From: Flavobacteriaceae bacterium
Lineage (GTDB): Bacteria > Bacteroidota > Bacteroidia > Flavobacteriales > Flavobacteriaceae
Direction: 5' to 3'
DNA: 64,000 nucleotides
Assembly: GCA_018646605.1 (NCBI GenBank)
Contig: JABGUL010000019.1
Location: 1 to 64,000 of the forward strand
Below the pieces are notes generated by a model. The model was not told where the DNA came from. It saw only the letters and a list, made by a program, of their open reading frames with translations, and did no database searches. The position numbers were made by a program, and so were the translations under genes. Shown here one piece after another: positions 62,763 through 64,000 of the stretch; within the stretch, counting starts at the first letter, position 1; every line of letters begins with the position of its first letter.

Positions 62763-63794
62763 ATGCAACTGTACAATACCTTAAGCGCAAAAGAGCGTGC
62801 GCAACTCATCGAAGAAGCCGGTCAAGAACGGCTAACGCTCTCTTTTTATCAATATGCTCAATTAGGCAACCCACAATTGTTTCGCGATTATTTGTTTCTG
62901 CAATGGAATCCATTGGGAGTTTTAGGGCGTATTTATGTCGCACATGAAGGCATTAATGCACAGCTTTCCCTTCCTGCAAAACAATTTGAAACCTTTAAAA
63001 AGACCCTAGATGAAATCACCTTTTTAGAAGGAGTACGATTAAATATTGCCATAGAACATGACAATAAATCCTTTTTAAAACTGACCATTAAAGTCCGTAC
63101 TAAAATTGTAGCCGATGGGCTGGAAGACAACACCTTTGATGTAACCCAAAAGGGAACCCACGTCAATGCTCAAGAGTTCAATATGTTGTTAGCAGATAAA
63201 AACACTATATGTGTGGACATGCGTAACCATTATGAAAGTGAAATTGGGCATTTTGATACTGCCATCACCCCAGATGTAGATACTTTTCGGGATTCGTTAC
63301 CCATCATAGAAGAAGAGCTTTCAGAACATAAAGAAGAAAAAAAACTCTTGATGTATTGCACAGGAGGTATTCGTTGTGAAAAAGCCTCAGCCTATTTTAA
63401 GCATAAAGGATTTAAAAATGTATATCAGTTAGAAGGTGGTATCATTGAATATGCACGTCAGGTAAAAGCGCAGGAAATAGAAAATAAATTCATTGGGAAG
63501 AATTTTGTGTTTGACGAACGCCGAGGGGAACGTATTTCTGAAGATGTGATCGCACAATGTCATCAATGTGGTGCACCCTGTGATACGCATGTAAATTGTA
63601 TCAATGAAGCCTGTCACTTATTGTTTATTCAGTGTGAGGCATGTCAAGAAAAAATGGATCAATGCTGTTCCACTCCTTGTCAGGAGATTGTTGCTTTGCC
63701 CATTGAGGAGCAACGCGAACTGCGAAAAGGCCTGCACAACAGCAATAAAATATTCAAAAAAGGACGTTCGGAAGTTTTAAAATTTAAACACTAA
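62763..63794 (+). CDS. trhO: tRNA uridine(34) hydroxylase TrhO (rhodanese-like)
   Basis: TrhO makes 5-hydroxyuridine at tRNA position 34 with oxygen. The 343-residue protein has the UPF0176 layout: an N-terminal acylphosphatase-like region with GRIYVAHEGINAQLSLP, a rhodanese domain with LLMYCTGGIRCEKASAYF (active Cys near 199), and a C-terminal cysteine-rich zinc-like region (CHQCGAPC, CINEACHLLFIQCEACQ). All parts are present. Confidence 0.92.
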   Translation: MQLYNTLSAKERAQLIEEAGQERLTLSFYQYAQLGNPQLFRDYLFLQWNPLGVLGRIYVAHEGINAQLSLPAKQFETFKKTLDEITFLEGVRLNIAIEHDNKSFLKLTIKVRTKIVADGLEDNTFDVTQKGTHVNAQEFNMLLADKNTICVDMRNHYESEIGHFDTAITPDVDTFRDSLPIIEEELSEHKEEKKLLMYCTGGIRCEKASAYFKHKGFKNVYQLEGGIIEYARQVKAQEIENKFIGKNFVFDERRGERISEDVIAQCHQCGAPCDTHVNCINEACHLLFIQCEACQEKMDQCCSTPCQEIVALPIEEQRELRKGLHNSNKIFKKGRSEVLKFKH

Positions 63795-63857
63795 TTTAAG
63801 ATTTATTAAAGGGATCATTATTTGAAATCCCTGTATCTTTAGGGTCAAAACAAAAGT

Positions 63858-64000
63858 ATGAGTTGTTCCAGTTGTTCTAACAGTAGCGGAGGCACCCCAA
63901 GGGGATGCAAAAGCAATGGTACCTGTGGGAGCGATAGCTGTAATAAACTCACAGTTTTCGATTGGCTAGAAAACATGGAGCCTGCCAATGGAGTAGCACC
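63858..64000 (+). CDS. ricT: RicT/PSP1-domain iron-sulfur protein, cut by the window edge
   Basis: The first 47 codons from ATG 63858 give a cysteine-rich start (SCSSCSN then GCKSNGTCGSDSCNKLTVFDWLENM), the opening of Bacteroidota RicT (YaaT/PSP1) proteins. In Bacillus the Ric complex carries iron-sulfur clusters and affects RNA processing. The PSP1 domain itself lies beyond the window. A near-consensus -7 box (TATCTTTA) lies about 20 bases upstream. Confidence 0.85.
   Translation, partial: MSCSSCSNSSGGTPRGCKSNGTCGSDSCNKLTVFDWLENMEPANGVA

Overview
The window is chromosomal DNA from a low-GC member of the Flavobacteriaceae (Bacteroidota), probably marine. The evidence is: families almost confined to this group (SprE/PorW of the type IX secretion system, and DUF2452-, DUF4837-, DUF5687-, DUF6341- and DUF6427-type proteins); many TAnnTTTG -7 boxes, the Bacteroidota sigma-factor signature; few Shine-Dalgarno sequences; and an ATP synthase operon without beta and epsilon. 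Two parS sites, one an exact match to the known 16-base consensus and one its reverse complement, flank mnmG at 26.4 and 28.3 kb. They suggest that the window lies near the replication origin, although no dnaA or oriC is visible.

Region 1 to 2.54 kb is the accessory part. A tRNA-Met(CAT) gene on the minus strand is followed on its 3' side by degenerate copies of its own 3' end. Between the copies sit small gene modules: a membrane protein plus HTH regulator, then a short-chain dehydrogenase. Each module has its own family of short repeats near its ends, and the tRNA-facing boundaries carry their own terminator hairpins. No recombinase gene is present. I read this as a tandem array of tiny integrase-less cassettes at a tRNA site. 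It is the best candidate here for an undescribed system.

From 2.6 to 17.9 kb is ordinary core genome: a DUF2452 protein, rbfA, a LolC/E-type permease, dusB, lepA, an acetyltransferase, an M28 peptidase, a PhnA-C-like protein, a universal-stress-protein/SulP transporter pair, a gluconolactonase-like protein, a metallo-beta-lactamase-fold hydrolase, an M1 peptidase, rnpA, an ElaA-like acetyltransferase and rpiB. An AT-rich 500-base gap follows.

From 18.4 to 30.3 kb are rnr, a DUF2807 protein, tRNA-Cys, folB, glnS, an SPFH protein, gltX, ybeY, mnmG, a methyltransferase and holB. From 30.3 to 40.9 kb are pgk, a DUF4837 lipoprotein, tatA, an M23 peptidase, a GH3 protein, a glycosyltransferase, a pyruvyltransferase-like protein, purD, two small flavobacterial membrane proteins and a ferredoxin-type reductase. 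From 40.9 to 51.6 kb is a long plus-strand block: a DUF5687/ABC ATPase exporter pair, sprE/porW, a bactofilin, and atpZ-DUF6168-atpBEFHAG.

From 51.6 kb to the end are a HExxH lipoprotein, an SdpI-like protein, dut, a nucleotidyltransferase, a DUF4292 lipoprotein, an EnvC-like protein, an HU/SPOR protein, dprA (frame-interrupted), trpS, a PlsC-type acyltransferase, recA, an M24 peptidase, trhO and the start of ricT. Gene packing is very tight; several convergent pairs share stop codons.
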